A DNA stretch of 64,000 nt from Mycolicibacterium rhodesiae JS60 (GCA_000230935.2 AGIQ01000009.1:83139-147138); one strand, 5' to 3'. Counted from the first letter of the stretch, positions 9,880 through 18,679 are shown. The notes: generated by a model from the letters alone, not told the origin. Numbers and translations: made by a program.

Positions 9880-11271
9880 TTAACCACAGTTCGGTGTAGT
9901 TGGGGCTCCATTGAACCGATCGGTAAGCCACTGCATGGAGCGTTCCCCGTCAACGAAGTATGGGAGCAGAGTGTTCATGGCTGCCTTATTGAGGAATGGA
10001 GGCTGCTCGTTGGTCCACAGTTCAGTATCGGCCCCTTTCGCACACCAGTCGGCTGCGAGGTCGGACGATGCTTGGTATGGATTGAACGAATCAAAGCGGT
10101 TTGCCGAAATATACACCGGTGCATTGGGTTTAAGTGATCCGAGTTTTTGCGCCAGTAGAAGGCTCTTTACCGGATCGCTACCGAACAGCGTGGCGGGATC
10201 CACGTTGAAGTAGCCGGTGTTGTCGGGGAAGTAGAGATGGCGGAATCCGAAGTCTGCCACGGATTGGACTAGGCAGATGTATGAGGACCATTGAACGAAG
10301 TGCTGACCCCGAGGCGTGAGCGTGCTCACCAGGAGATCTTTGGTTTCGGGATACGCGTTGACGATGCCGTTGAGCACGTATCCTAGTGCGCCGACTAGTA
10401 GATTGCCGTCGAGAAACGGCGGCATTAGCGTCAGATCTGCCATCGGTGTGTTCAATGCTGCGCCAACGACTTTCAGATCGGGAGCGTATGTGCCCGCCTG
10501 TTCGGCCGCAGACCCAGCAGCCTGGCCTCCACTCAGCCAGCCCCAGAATGCTACGGGCGCATGGGGAGTCAAAGATGTTCCCGGCAGCTTTTGGGCGGCA
10601 CGCGCGGCGTCTAAGAGCCCTGTGCCGGCGGATAGACGGTTAGCGAACTCCGGACCGCCCGGTATGTGCGTGCCCATACCGACGCCATCCGCTACGACGA
10701 CGGCGAACCCGCGCGCGACCATCGTCGCAAGGAACGTCTCTTCGTAGTTGAACGTTAGGTCGAAGCCCTGAGAGAAGTGGATGCCCTGATCCATGAGCCG
10801 AGATGGTGCGCACTGCTCACCTATCCCGTATGGACCTGGTGCGTATGCGATTAGCGGTCGTGGCCCACTCCCTGTCCAGGGGTTGCTGGGTTCTAGATAG
10901 ACTCCGGTCGCCGCGACTGGGTTTCCCTTGGCGTCGGTGGTCTGGTACATGATCCGCGTTCCTGAGGCCACCCAGCTTCCGAGTTGCCCAGACGGTTCAT
11001 ACACCAACCTCATCGGCTCTGATCGAATGAGGTCACCCGGCCGGCCGGCGGGCAGTGGACTTGGCGGCGTGTAAAACTCCAAATACTTGGTGTCGTCCGC
11101 GCGCGCCGTCGCGATGCCGTTGGTCGTTGGCATAGATGCGGAGATAGCCAATACTCCGACCAACATTCCAATCAGACACCGACCGATGCACTGGACAACG
11201 ACTTTGATTCCGGGTCGCGATGCCGTGGCATTTGATTTACAACTGAGGAGATCAATGGCGACTTTGCTCAT
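9880..11271 (-). CDS. Secreted LIP-family lipase homologue with altered catalytic motifs
   Basis: The 463-residue protein has a basic N-terminus, a hydrophobic export segment near residues 25-50 and the LIP (secretory lipase) fold pattern common in mycobacteria, ending WLTDRFNGAP. The usual nucleophile elbow GYSQGG is replaced by GWLSGG at residues 244-249, which aligns leucine with the catalytic serine. The histidine expected about 15 residues before the final WL is asparagine. Asp in ANRFDSFNPY is kept. The protein may be catalytically inactive or use a shifted serine. It lies 114 bases downstream of the aldehyde dehydrogenase gene, same strand. Confidence 0.8.
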   Translation of the reverse strand: MSKVAIDLLSCKSNATASRPGIKVVVQCIGRCLIGMLVGVLAISASMPTTNGIATARADDTKYLEFYTPPSPLPAGRPGDLIRSEPMRLVYEPSGQLGSWVASGTRIMYQTTDAKGNPVAATGVYLEPSNPWTGSGPRPLIAYAPGPYGIGEQCAPSRLMDQGIHFSQGFDLTFNYEETFLATMVARGFAVVVADGVGMGTHIPGGPEFANRLSAGTGLLDAARAAQKLPGTSLTPHAPVAFWGWLSGGQAAGSAAEQAGTYAPDLKVVGAALNTPMADLTLMPPFLDGNLLVGALGYVLNGIVNAYPETKDLLVSTLTPRGQHFVQWSSYICLVQSVADFGFRHLYFPDNTGYFNVDPATLFGSDPVKSLLLAQKLGSLKPNAPVYISANRFDSFNPYQASSDLAADWCAKGADTELWTNEQPPFLNKAAMNTLLPYFVDGERSMQWLTDRFNGAPTTPNCG

Positions 11272-11385
11272 GAATGTTCCTATTTCATCGGGGGTTAGAA
11301 GTCTGGTGAGTGCTGGCTGATGCTTCCGTTCGCGTCGATCGGTGGACGTCAGAGCTGGGACCGCAACGATCGCTGTGCAGGCTGT

Positions 11386-12801
11386 TTAGCGGCCGTACTT
11401 GGCCCAGAAGTCGGCGAACAGTTCCTCTTCGGTCGCCTGCGGGCGCTGAATCGGCCTGGAAACCCACGTCAGGTTCACGAAGTGTCGGGCATTGACGTTC
11501 TCCGTGGTGATGTTGCCTCCCCACGTACCGCAGCTGAGGCTGAGCGTGAATGGCAGTCCGTTGCGGGGGCTTCCGGCACCTTCATTTAGGTTCTGGTTGA
11601 CCATCACCCGAGCTGTCTTCGTCCTGGTCGCAAGTTCCTCGATGTGCTCTTCGGTCGTCGAATGGATTCCGCACGTGTGCCCGAGACCTTGGTATTCGGT
11701 GATTGCGTTGACCAAGTCGATCGCTGCGTTGATGGACTTCTTGTACTTGTAGGCAGTCAGTACGACCGAAAGCTTTTCGCCAGAGAACGGATGTTCTGGT
11801 CCGGTCCCCGTTTCCTCGACGATGAGGAATGTCCGATCCTCTGGTATTGAGAACCCTGAGATGTCTGCGATATGAAGGGCTGACTTCGCGATCACATCGG
11901 GGGTGGGGACATGTCCGCCGTCCGGCCACATACGGCTTTGCAACAACCCACTCTCTTCGGCGTCGCAGATGTAGCCGCCTCGTTTAAGGAGTTTCGACAT
12001 CAGGGCTTCGTAGACCGACTCCTCGACGACGATGGCATTGTCGGCCAGGCAACTGGTGGCGAAGTCGAATGTCTTGGCCGCGACGATGGCCGCGGCGGCG
12101 TCGTCAAGGTCAGCCGTCTCGTCGACGACGTGAACCGAGTTGCCGACACCAACTCCGTATGCGGGAGTTCCAGAACTGTAGGCAGCCTTTACCATTCCCG
12201 CGCCGCCCGTCGCGACGATAAGGTCGGCCTGCCGCATAAGTTCCTGAGTTTTGGAGATCGATGGCTTGTCGATCACCTGGATGAGATCCGCCGGTGCGCC
12301 GACCTGTTCGCACGCTTTACGCATTGTCTCAACAACATCCATTGTCGTCGCTACCGTGCGCGGATGCGGTGCGACAACGATTGCGTTACGGCCCTTCAGA
12401 GCCATCAGTGTCTTTAGTGGAGGTGTGGCGTCTGGCCCCGTAGTGGGAATCAAGGCGGCGATAACCCCAACGGGCTTCGCAATCTTGATCAACCCACGAC
12501 TAGGGTCGTCCTCGACGACACCGACGGTCTTGACCGTGCGCATGTCAGCCAGGACACCGAGGACCCGCTTGTTGATTTTGGTCACTTTGTCGTCGTAGTT
12601 ACCAAAGCCACCCTCGTCGACCGCCAGTTTGGCCAACGCACTGGCCCGGTCAGGCCGGGCCACGGCCCATGCCACCGCAGTGCATAGTTCATCGGCTTGC
12701 TCTTGGGTGTAGTGCTCGATTGCCCGCTGAGCCTCGCGTGCACGCGCAACGATCGCCGAAACCGCTTCGACGGCAGGGCCAACTGTCAATGTGTCGGTCA
12801 T
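11386..12801 (-). CDS. CoA-acylating aldehyde dehydrogenase (SauS/EutE-like)
   Basis: The 471-residue protein resembles acylating aldehyde dehydrogenases such as sulfoacetaldehyde dehydrogenase SauS and acetaldehyde dehydrogenase EutE. The catalytic cysteine is Cys251 in TSCLADNA, and a nucleotide-binding region GVIAALIPTTGPDATP lies near residues 112-127. Absence of the glutamate general base of hydrolytic aldehyde dehydrogenases fits CoA acylation. Product would be an acyl-CoA such as sulfoacetyl-CoA or acetyl-CoA. The nearby sulfonate-type importer makes a sulfonated aldehyde attractive but unproven. It appears to head the unit that includes the lipase homologue. Confidence 0.85.
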   Translation of the reverse strand: MTDTLTVGPAVEAVSAIVARAREAQRAIEHYTQEQADELCTAVAWAVARPDRASALAKLAVDEGGFGNYDDKVTKINKRVLGVLADMRTVKTVGVVEDDPSRGLIKIAKPVGVIAALIPTTGPDATPPLKTLMALKGRNAIVVAPHPRTVATTMDVVETMRKACEQVGAPADLIQVIDKPSISKTQELMRQADLIVATGGAGMVKAAYSSGTPAYGVGVGNSVHVVDETADLDDAAAAIVAAKTFDFATSCLADNAIVVEESVYEALMSKLLKRGGYICDAEESGLLQSRMWPDGGHVPTPDVIAKSALHIADISGFSIPEDRTFLIVEETGTGPEHPFSGEKLSVVLTAYKYKKSINAAIDLVNAITEYQGLGHTCGIHSTTEEHIEELATRTKTARVMVNQNLNEGAGSPRNGLPFTLSLSCGTWGGNITTENVNARHFVNLTWVSRPIQRPQATEEELFADFWAKYGR

Positions 12802-13048
12802 GTTCGTAAGCGTGTCGCACCCGCAGCGTTACCGAATCGGCCTCATGGGACCAACACCGACTCACAAATTTGGCTCTGAAAGACCACCCAGGCCGTCGAA
12901 GTGACGGGCCAATGAATCCTGCGCGTGTTGTCCGGTCTGCTGGGGCAAGTGTGCCGATAGCGATGATTCCGCCGCTATCTATCGTTGGCCCCTGGGATTA
13001 TCGAAGGCGGTTGCATCTTGCACTTCACCCCGACCAGCTCATCTTGTC

Positions 13049-13249
13049 GAACGCTGGTTCGCCGAACTGACCACCAACAAGCTGCGCCGCGGCACCCACA
13101 CCTCGGTACGCCAACTCAACGCCGACATCCGCGCATGAATCCAAACCTGAAACGACAACCCTCGCCCCTACATCTGGACCAAGACCGCCGACCAAATCCT
13201 CGAATCCGTCGCCAATTACCGCAAGCGAATTAACGACTCACGACACTAG
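13049..13249 (+). pseudogene. 3' remnant of an IS630-type transposase
   Basis: A 67-codon frame ending in TAG reads as the C-terminal end of an IS630-family transposase (ERWFAELTTNKLRRGTH, then PYIWTKTADQILESVANY). Two in-frame TGA codons sit exactly where tryptophans are expected (A-W-I-Q-T-W), so both look like TGG to TGA changes. No 5' part or terminal repeat was found. The 247 bases between it and the dehydrogenase gene show no gene. Confidence 0.7.
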
Positions 13250-13368
13250 GTGCGTAATCCAATCGATCCGGGCCAGCCGGGGCCGCTGGCGTACCTGTAT
13301 CAGTCGAAGTCAGCTTCCAACCATCGTCGATGTCGCGTTTCCGGTAAAAGCCGTAAAGGCCTTTAGTT

Positions 13369-13635
13369 TTAGGTCCGATTCGGCCGCTGGCCCCGCAATG
13401 CGTCCAAAACGCGTTGCGGTGTTGGCAGGTCCAGTCGGCACTCGTCACCGATTGACACTTCGTCCTCAGGGCGCATGACGTCGATGCCGTCGATCAGGAC
13501 GGTGGGCGAGGGATAACGGCCGATGCGGTCAATGATGGGCTCGTCTATTCCGAGAGCGGCCAGGCAGTGGGTGACAGTCTGTCTAGCGAACTCGGCATTG
13601 GGGCATCCCGGCGAGGCGAGCAGTTCGATACGCAT
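13369..13635 (-). CDS. Small thioredoxin-fold protein
   Basis: The 88-residue product starts MRIELLASPGCPNA and has a PSPTVLIDGIDV segment, the pattern of short thioredoxin/glutaredoxin-like proteins found next to mercury-resistance (MerB-type) genes in actinobacteria. Only one cysteine stands in the usual CxxC place (GCPNA), so disulfide exchange would be monothiol. ATG at 13635 is preferred because AGAGG precedes it; a longer frame starts upstream. No mer gene is seen beside it, so it may be an orphan. Confidence 0.6.
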   Translation of the reverse strand: MRIELLASPGCPNAEFARQTVTHCLAALGIDEPIIDRIGRYPSPTVLIDGIDVMRPEDEVSIGDECRLDLPTPQRVLDALRGQRPNRT

Positions 13636-13927
13636 GACGGCAACCTCTGTGTGGCGGCCCATGTGGTTGGAGCCAGTGTGGTTTTATCGGACTCATTGAC
13701 GTCACGGGCCGCTGATGACGCGCCCCGTGCCTGCACCCGCAGCGTACTCGGCGGCGGTGGGGTAATCCAGGCCTGAGCGACGTAGTTGAGTCGCTCCGTG
13801 CGGATCCCGATCGTCGCGGTCCGTCCTGGGTGTGACCGGCGGAATGTATTGCAGCGCAGCGCTTCAATCGCCATATCATTGAAGCGCTGGGGACTGCACC
13901 GCCCCGATCTTTGTCACCAAGTGGTAG

Positions 13928-14068
13928 CCGCGAGAGCTCGGCTGTGTTCGTAGATCATCGAGGCGATTCACCAAGGCCACGCGTGCCGACCAGGTCGCCT
14001 ACGCCCGCGGAATCATCACTGCCGCCGAGCTACGCGATCGCGTTCGGCGCCGGTACAACCTGATGTAA
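13928..14068 (+). other. Possible remnant of a Fic antitoxin-side ORF
   Basis: An open stretch from a stop at 13925 to TAA at 14066 encodes a basic peptide ending AAELRDRVRRRYNLM directly before the broken Fic gene. Its position fits the small antitoxin usually encoded before Fic toxins. No start codon or inhibitory motif is clear. Confidence 0.25.
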
Positions 14069-14079
14069 CCGAGCCTGCA

Positions 14080-14718
14080 GTGCCGCATTCCTGGGACACC
14101 GGCGACCTCGAACGGAACTGGCAGGGCGATTTCATTCCCGGCACGAACATTCTGAGGAACCGCGTCGGCGCCCAGACACCGGAGGCGATGCGAGACGCGG
14201 AGAACGATCTCGTCGAAGCACGTGTTATCGCACTCCGTCAGGCGACCGAGCTCCTGGGTGACCGCACGTATAATCTCCCCTACCTCTGCGTGATCCGCCG
14301 CCAGCTCTTTCAGGATGTGTACGTCTGGGCGGGAGATGTGCGAACGATCGGTATCAAGAAGAGCGGCGAGTCTTTCTGTCCACCGGGCAGTATCAGCCAG
14401 CCGATGGCCCATGTCGCCGCTGAGGTCCACCGGCTCAACCGACCTCAGGGATGTTCCCGAGGCTGAGCTCACACGCACCGTTGCATACCTGTACGACTAC
14501 GTGAACTTTGCCTATCCCTTCCTCGAGGGCAACGGCCGGTCACCCGCGAGTTCTTTGACCTCCTCCTCTCGGAATGCGGCGCCGGACTCGACTGGCAGAA
14601 GACCGACCTGACCGAACTGCACAACGCATGCCACACTGCGCGAGCCGAATCCGACCTTGCAGGGCTGACTGCGATGTTCGTGAAAATCCTCGACACTGAC
14701 CCTGCATACGAGTTCTGA
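14080..14718 (+). pseudogene. Frameshifted Fic-domain protein
   Basis: Three consecutive frames together give a Fic/Doc protein. GTG 14080 begins PHSWDTGDLERNW, and a frameshift near 14450 follows LNRP. The next frame carries AYPFLEGNGR, and a second shift near 14540 leads to a tail ending DPAYEF and TGA. Fic proteins transfer AMP through the motif HPFx(D/E)GNGRxxR; here the catalytic His reads as Tyr and the motif is cut by the second frameshift. The gene is therefore inactive twice over. It lies between an IS630 remnant and element ends, in decayed DNA. Confidence 0.75.
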
Positions 14719-15282
14719 TCGGGCTGGCTGGTAGTCAAACACCCCCACCGCGTCGAGCTCGACATCGACTCACAAGCAGTGACTCCGTATGTCTGAGTGC
14801 CCAGCCTTCCCCTCCATCCCTATCCAGCGTCAATACGACCGATAAGAGTCTTCGATTCTCTTGGTTTGCAGCTGTTGACAGCAGCGAATTCGACTACCTC
14901 GTGCTCGTTTGCGCCCAGGTCTGGCCTCGAGGTCCGGGAACATGCCACGGTTCGCTAGCCAGGGTTCTGACTCCGTCCGCCACTGGCGGATCTCGACAAC
15001 AGTCTCGGTCCGCCGAGGCAGCCATCGCGGAAGCGTTGAAAGATGTTGCCGCTGTTCGGTGCTATCCAGTTCAATGTCGAAAAGGTGATCGTCGGGCCGG
15101 CAATGGGCCGCCGCGGATCCGTGCTCGGCTTGGGCAGGTCGCCCTGGAGGGCTTGGTGGTGGCGTGTCGGGCCTTGGAACGCGGCATTTGTCCTAGAACG
15201 CTCGGGACGGGCCTCTTGGCAGTCGCAAATGCCGCTAGGAACTGGGCAACGTCGTCCCGTCGACACGTCCCTAGACGACTAG
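14719..15282. other. Gene-free tract
   Basis: No convincing coding region is seen. The open frames here are arginine-rich and overlap each other on both strands without a family pattern. The tract ends where the repeated TGGCGGA motifs begin. Confidence 0.5.
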
Positions 15283-15371
15283 ATCGTCTAAGCAATTTCC
15301 AATCTCGATGGCGGATCCGCCAGAATCCGCCATCTTGTTTTGGAATCCGCCACGGAAATTTGGAACCTACA
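15283..15371. repeat. Right end of a first Tn7-like element (E1)
   Basis: In order this stretch has the 14-bp palindrome TGGCGGATCCGCCA (15309-15322), AATCCGCCA (15325-15332), TGGAATCCGCCA (15341-15352) and the terminus TGGAACCTACA (15361-15371). The same four blocks, in the same order and covering exactly 63 bases from palindrome to terminal A, form the right end of the neighbouring element at 21514-21576, while the spacers differ. No matching left end was found upstream in the window, so this element extends beyond 1 or has lost that end. Confidence 0.75.
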
Positions 15372-15376
15372 AGTCG
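15372..15376. repeat. Target-site duplication AGTCG, left copy
   Basis: AGTCG lies between the ACA end of E1 and the TGT end of E2. The identical pentamer follows the right end of E2 at 21577-21581. Confidence 0.75.
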
Positions 15377-15481
15377 TGTAGGTTCCACTTCCACATGGCG
15401 GATGCCGTCGCCTCTACCTGAGCTTTTCCAAAATTCCGCTCAAGATGGCGGACGCCTAATTCCATTTTCGATGGCGGATCC
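15377..15481. repeat. Left end of E2
   Basis: TGTAGGTTCCA (15377-15387) is followed after 8 bases by TGGCGGAT (15396-15403), then TGGCGGA at 15446-15452 and TGGCGGATCC at 15472-15481, all in one orientation. The first two blocks mirror the outermost two of the right end. The wide spacing contrasts with the right end. Confidence 0.72.
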
Positions 15482-15599
15482 TAGAACCACACGGTTGTCC
15501 AGATCTTGATCGCTTCCCGTCAGATGAACACGTTCCGATGCAGCAGTTCGCCGAACGGTCGCGCACCTTGGCTCCTGGCGGATCAGCGCTCGCTCAGCG

Positions 15600-16796
15600 T
15601 CAGGCCCGCGGGCGCCCGAACAACATGTAACTCTCGAGTACTGCCTTTTTCTCGCGCACGCCTCGGCGCACACTCAAGAATGAACTCAACGAGGCACCGA
15701 CACCTGTGACCGCTGCGGCCGCAAATGCTGGCAAAGGCATACTTCCCGCCAACGTTCCGACGGCCGCACCTAGAGCTGATATCGACAAAGTCGCAGTTGC
15801 CCTTGGCAATTCACTGAGCGCCCGCGATTTCTTCACCGCTTTCGCTAAACGGTCTCGTCCCGGGCCTAGCTCTTCAATTAGCATCGCGCGAGCCGTATAC
15901 AACCAGGCCTCGTCCTCGGACGGAAGATCACCCACAACGCTTAGCGCATGGCTCAAGTCTCGCCGGAAGTCCGCGTATTCGTCGGCGGCGCGCACAGTAG
16001 CCACGTCCGTCGCGTTGGGGATTAGAATTGGAACGGCCAGAGTTGCAAGGTCGGACAGCGCGGCTGCTCGAGGCGCAATCACCCGCTGGCTCCCCAGTGA
16101 GACGAGCAACTCGAGAACTGAACGCTCGAGGGGCGTTCCAATGAACACCGAACCCTCGGGCGCGGCGCAGCGAGCAGCCGCCAAGTCAGCCAGGATATTC
16201 ATTCCAGCGAGGACGCCTGACGCAGAGCCCCGAACGGCACGTGGATCTGAACACCATCGCCAATCCAGTCGATCAAGTGATAGTTCGTCAGCAAGCTGGA
16301 ACAAGTCCGCCAGAGCAGTTGCCCCGTCGGTATCACCCCTTACGTCGACGAAACTGACCGCGCGTGCATTCTCCAGTGGCGCGAGACCTCGGATAGCCTG
16401 CAATGCCTGCTTAATGGAGGTCCTTGACGGAGGTTCTCCGAAAGGAGATTTCGACGTAGACAAGAACCCCCGTACGACGTTCGCAAGTGGGTCGTTAACC
16501 ACAACGTCCTTTGCGAAAAGCGCGATTGCTCGGACGCGGTCTGCCCCGAGTGGAATCAGGGTTGGGTCATAAAGTTCGTCCGGGTTCGAATCCAGCGAAC
16601 AGTAGACTGCCGCCGCTCCCGCGAGTCCGGTCCTAGCCGCCATACCAGACCTGCGTTGACTCGAGTACTGCTCGCCGAACGCTACCCAGTGTTCTATCGG
16701 CGCCTCGGCGATGCGATCTATCGTCTCGGCGCTCAGATCATCGCCCCACCATTCCTCGACCGCCGCGGCGAGCCGAGTCGGCTCAGTTGTGTCCAT
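15600..16796 (-). CDS. Unrecognised E2 cargo protein with hydrophobic C-terminal region
   Basis: The 398-residue protein is not recognised. The first 300 residues are mixed helical and charged, with WW near residue 16. Residues about 335-375 form two Ala/Gly-rich hydrophobic stretches that could be membrane helices, followed by a basic tail. AAGGA stands just before the ATG at 16796. It is divergent from the HEPN gene at 17029 and shares with it a 232-base intergenic region full of hairpins. That arrangement inside a mobile element suggests a partner or regulator of the HEPN protein, which is inference. A membrane-acting effector is another possibility. Confidence 0.7.
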   Translation of the reverse strand: MDTTEPTRLAAAVEEWWGDDLSAETIDRIAEAPIEHWVAFGEQYSSQRRSGMAARTGLAGAAAVYCSLDSNPDELYDPTLIPLGADRVRAIALFAKDVVVNDPLANVVRGFLSTSKSPFGEPPSRTSIKQALQAIRGLAPLENARAVSFVDVRGDTDGATALADLFQLADELSLDRLDWRWCSDPRAVRGSASGVLAGMNILADLAAARCAAPEGSVFIGTPLERSVLELLVSLGSQRVIAPRAAALSDLATLAVPILIPNATDVATVRAADEYADFRRDLSHALSVVGDLPSEDEAWLYTARAMLIEELGPGRDRLAKAVKKSRALSELPRATATLSISALGAAVGTLAGSMPLPAFAAAAVTGVGASLSSFLSVRRGVREKKAVLESYMLFGRPRA

Positions 16797-16903
16797 CAGT
16801 TCCTTGGGAATGTCAGCCGAGACAACTAGTGGTTCGACGATCGTTTGGTCGAGTTGCTCACAAAGCTCGGACGAAGGCCGGCCGGGGGTTAGCCCGAATA
16901 GAG

Positions 16904-17009
16904 AAGGACCGGATTGCTCTGGGCAGAGTAATCCGGTCCTTTATTCTCTTCGTGCATTCTGGAAGAAAAAACGAGCTTATGGTCGGTAGAACCGAGCATG
17001 TAGCTCGTT
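16904..17009. promoter_or_regulatory. Two strong hairpins between divergent defence-like genes
   Basis: Hairpin 1 pairs AGGACCGGATT (16905-16915) with AATCCGGTCCT (16930-16940), with an inner CTCTG/CAGAG pairing and a T-rich 3' side. Hairpin 2 pairs AACGAGCT (16970-16977) with AGCTCGTT (17002-17009) and encloses a TCGGT/ACCGA stem (16983-16995). They lie upstream of both genes rather than after one, so a simple terminator role is odd. Attenuator, operator or small structured RNA are possible. Confidence 0.6.
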
Positions 17010-17028
17010 TACGCCTTAAATATACCAC

Positions 17029-18624
17029 ATGCCGATCCAGGAACCACCGGAGTACGCCAACTTCACCGCCCGAGTGATGGAGATCTGCTCCACCCGTGCT
17101 CCGTGGCACCGCCGGCTGTGGCGTGCAGGAACGCTGCAGATCGCACGCGAACTGCGCGACGAAAGCGTGCGGCCCGGCACCCCCGAGTCGGCGATCGCCG
17201 ATCTGCGAAAGCACTGTCGACACAGTCTGCAGACCGACAACGGTATCGCAGACCGCGGCCAGGCCCTGGGCAATTTGGCCGGCATCAAACCCGGAGTGAC
17301 GCCCTCAGATCACGCCTGGGTGAGCTTGCGCGAGCACCTCGATCGGTACGACCAGGACTATCTCCAAACCTGGGCTGCCGCATTCGACTCTCCGCCCGAC
17401 CCCGATCCACGCCGGCGAATCGACATTGAGGGTGCGTCGCGACGGATCACCGCGCACCTTCTCGACGCCGGGATGCACAAGAGCAGCGTTTACGCCTGGT
17501 TGCGCACAATCCGCGACGACGCAACCGTCACGCCATCCATCGGCGACTTTCTCCGTGAGGCCGATGCCCGTCTGAAAAAGCCCCTAAAGATCTACACGTT
17601 CTGCGTACCAGTACAAAGCTCCCCCAGGTTCGACGGATCAGGACCACCCCCTGGATGGCTGACCGCCCAGCAGACCACCCAGTGGAAAGCCCAACACGCC
17701 GCCAAGGCGCCGGGAGTCTCCCAGCAGGGTTCATTCCTGATCGAGGTATCCGCTCACGACATCAACACCGCAGCCGACCGAGCCCGCACACGAATATCCA
17801 ACCTGGCGACCAAGCTGCAACTCGGCGCGAAAAAGCCGATTGTCCTCAACCCGAGTATGTGGTCAAAGGACAAGGGCAACGAGTTCCCAGCGCACGCCAC
17901 CAACCGCCTCATCAATGTTCGCGCCTTCGAACGCCTAGGACACCTGCACGACCTCGACACGGTCGACTACATCACCAATACCCTCGCATTGGTGCAGGCA
18001 GTCCAGACAGGGCCACCGCACGTCGCCGTGGTCAACGGCTGGGCGGCGATTGAGTCACTGATGGTAGGCCCTGCCGACGAGCAAGATGTCATCGCAGCAC
18101 GGCGATTCGCGCTCATCGTCGCAGCAAGCATGCTCCGTGCCGAACTGACCAGGCTGTCTCGTTCCTACGCCGCCAACCACAGCGGATCGCCGGCCGACGA
18201 GATGCGGGCGTGCACCGAAAACCTCGACCGTGCCAAGCTTTTTCAGCGACACCTGCACAGCAACCCAACGCTGAATTTGACCGAAATGGACATGCTTGCG
18301 CTCAACCGTATCCGCCCAGCGCTAGCCAATCCTCGAGGCGAGATCGAGAAGATCACCGAGATCCTCACCCGTGAGCTCACGCGGCTATATCGCAAGAGAA
18401 ACATGATCGTTCACGGCGGCCAAATCCAGGAAGGCAGCCTGCACTCCCTGTCTGAAACCCTTGCTCCGCTGATCGGCGCCGGCATAGACCGTGTCGTACA
18501 TGTCGGCCTCAAGTACGATGTGCCGCCAATTGAGATGTCTGCGATCGCCGAATCACGCATCCACTACTTGGCGCCCAGCACCGCAACCGATGCGGGCAAG
18601 TTACTCGAGTTGCTGGAGTTTTGA
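17029..18624 (+). CDS. HEPN-motif protein, candidate defence RNase
   Basis: The 531-residue protein carries RNMIVHGG at residues 457-464, a match to the HEPN ribonuclease consensus R-polar-x3-H, within a helical C-terminal region. The N-terminal 400 residues are not recognised. HEPN proteins are common toxins and anti-phage effectors that cut RNA. A second HEPN protein of the ApeA type lies 1.3 kb downstream in the same element, and the two share the RNxxxHxG form. The start at 17029 has no ribosome binding site but follows an AT-rich box, so the mRNA may be leaderless. HEPN assignment rests on the motif and its placement near the C-terminus. Confidence 0.68.
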   Translation: MPIQEPPEYANFTARVMEICSTRAPWHRRLWRAGTLQIARELRDESVRPGTPESAIADLRKHCRHSLQTDNGIADRGQALGNLAGIKPGVTPSDHAWVSLREHLDRYDQDYLQTWAAAFDSPPDPDPRRRIDIEGASRRITAHLLDAGMHKSSVYAWLRTIRDDATVTPSIGDFLREADARLKKPLKIYTFCVPVQSSPRFDGSGPPPGWLTAQQTTQWKAQHAAKAPGVSQQGSFLIEVSAHDINTAADRARTRISNLATKLQLGAKKPIVLNPSMWSKDKGNEFPAHATNRLINVRAFERLGHLHDLDTVDYITNTLALVQAVQTGPPHVAVVNGWAAIESLMVGPADEQDVIAARRFALIVAASMLRAELTRLSRSYAANHSGSPADEMRACTENLDRAKLFQRHLHSNPTLNLTEMDMLALNRIRPALANPRGEIEKITEILTRELTRLYRKRNMIVHGGQIQEGSLHSLSETLAPLIGAGIDRVVHVGLKYDVPPIEMSAIAESRIHYLAPSTATDAGKLLELLEF

Positions 18625-18679
18625 CCGATGCCGGAACCAACGAGCCCTCGCTCGCTACGAGTTGCTGGTCAGAGTCGAC

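Noticed and set aside
15283..15490. CRISPR-like reading of the TGGCGGA repeats
   Set aside because: Repeats are short, occur in both orientations and at two sites, and fit transposon end motifs with a target duplication.
14901..15509. A 202-codon plus-strand frame running into the E1/E2 ends
   Set aside because: Arginine-rich, no family pattern, and it crosses the TGGCGGA end motifs.
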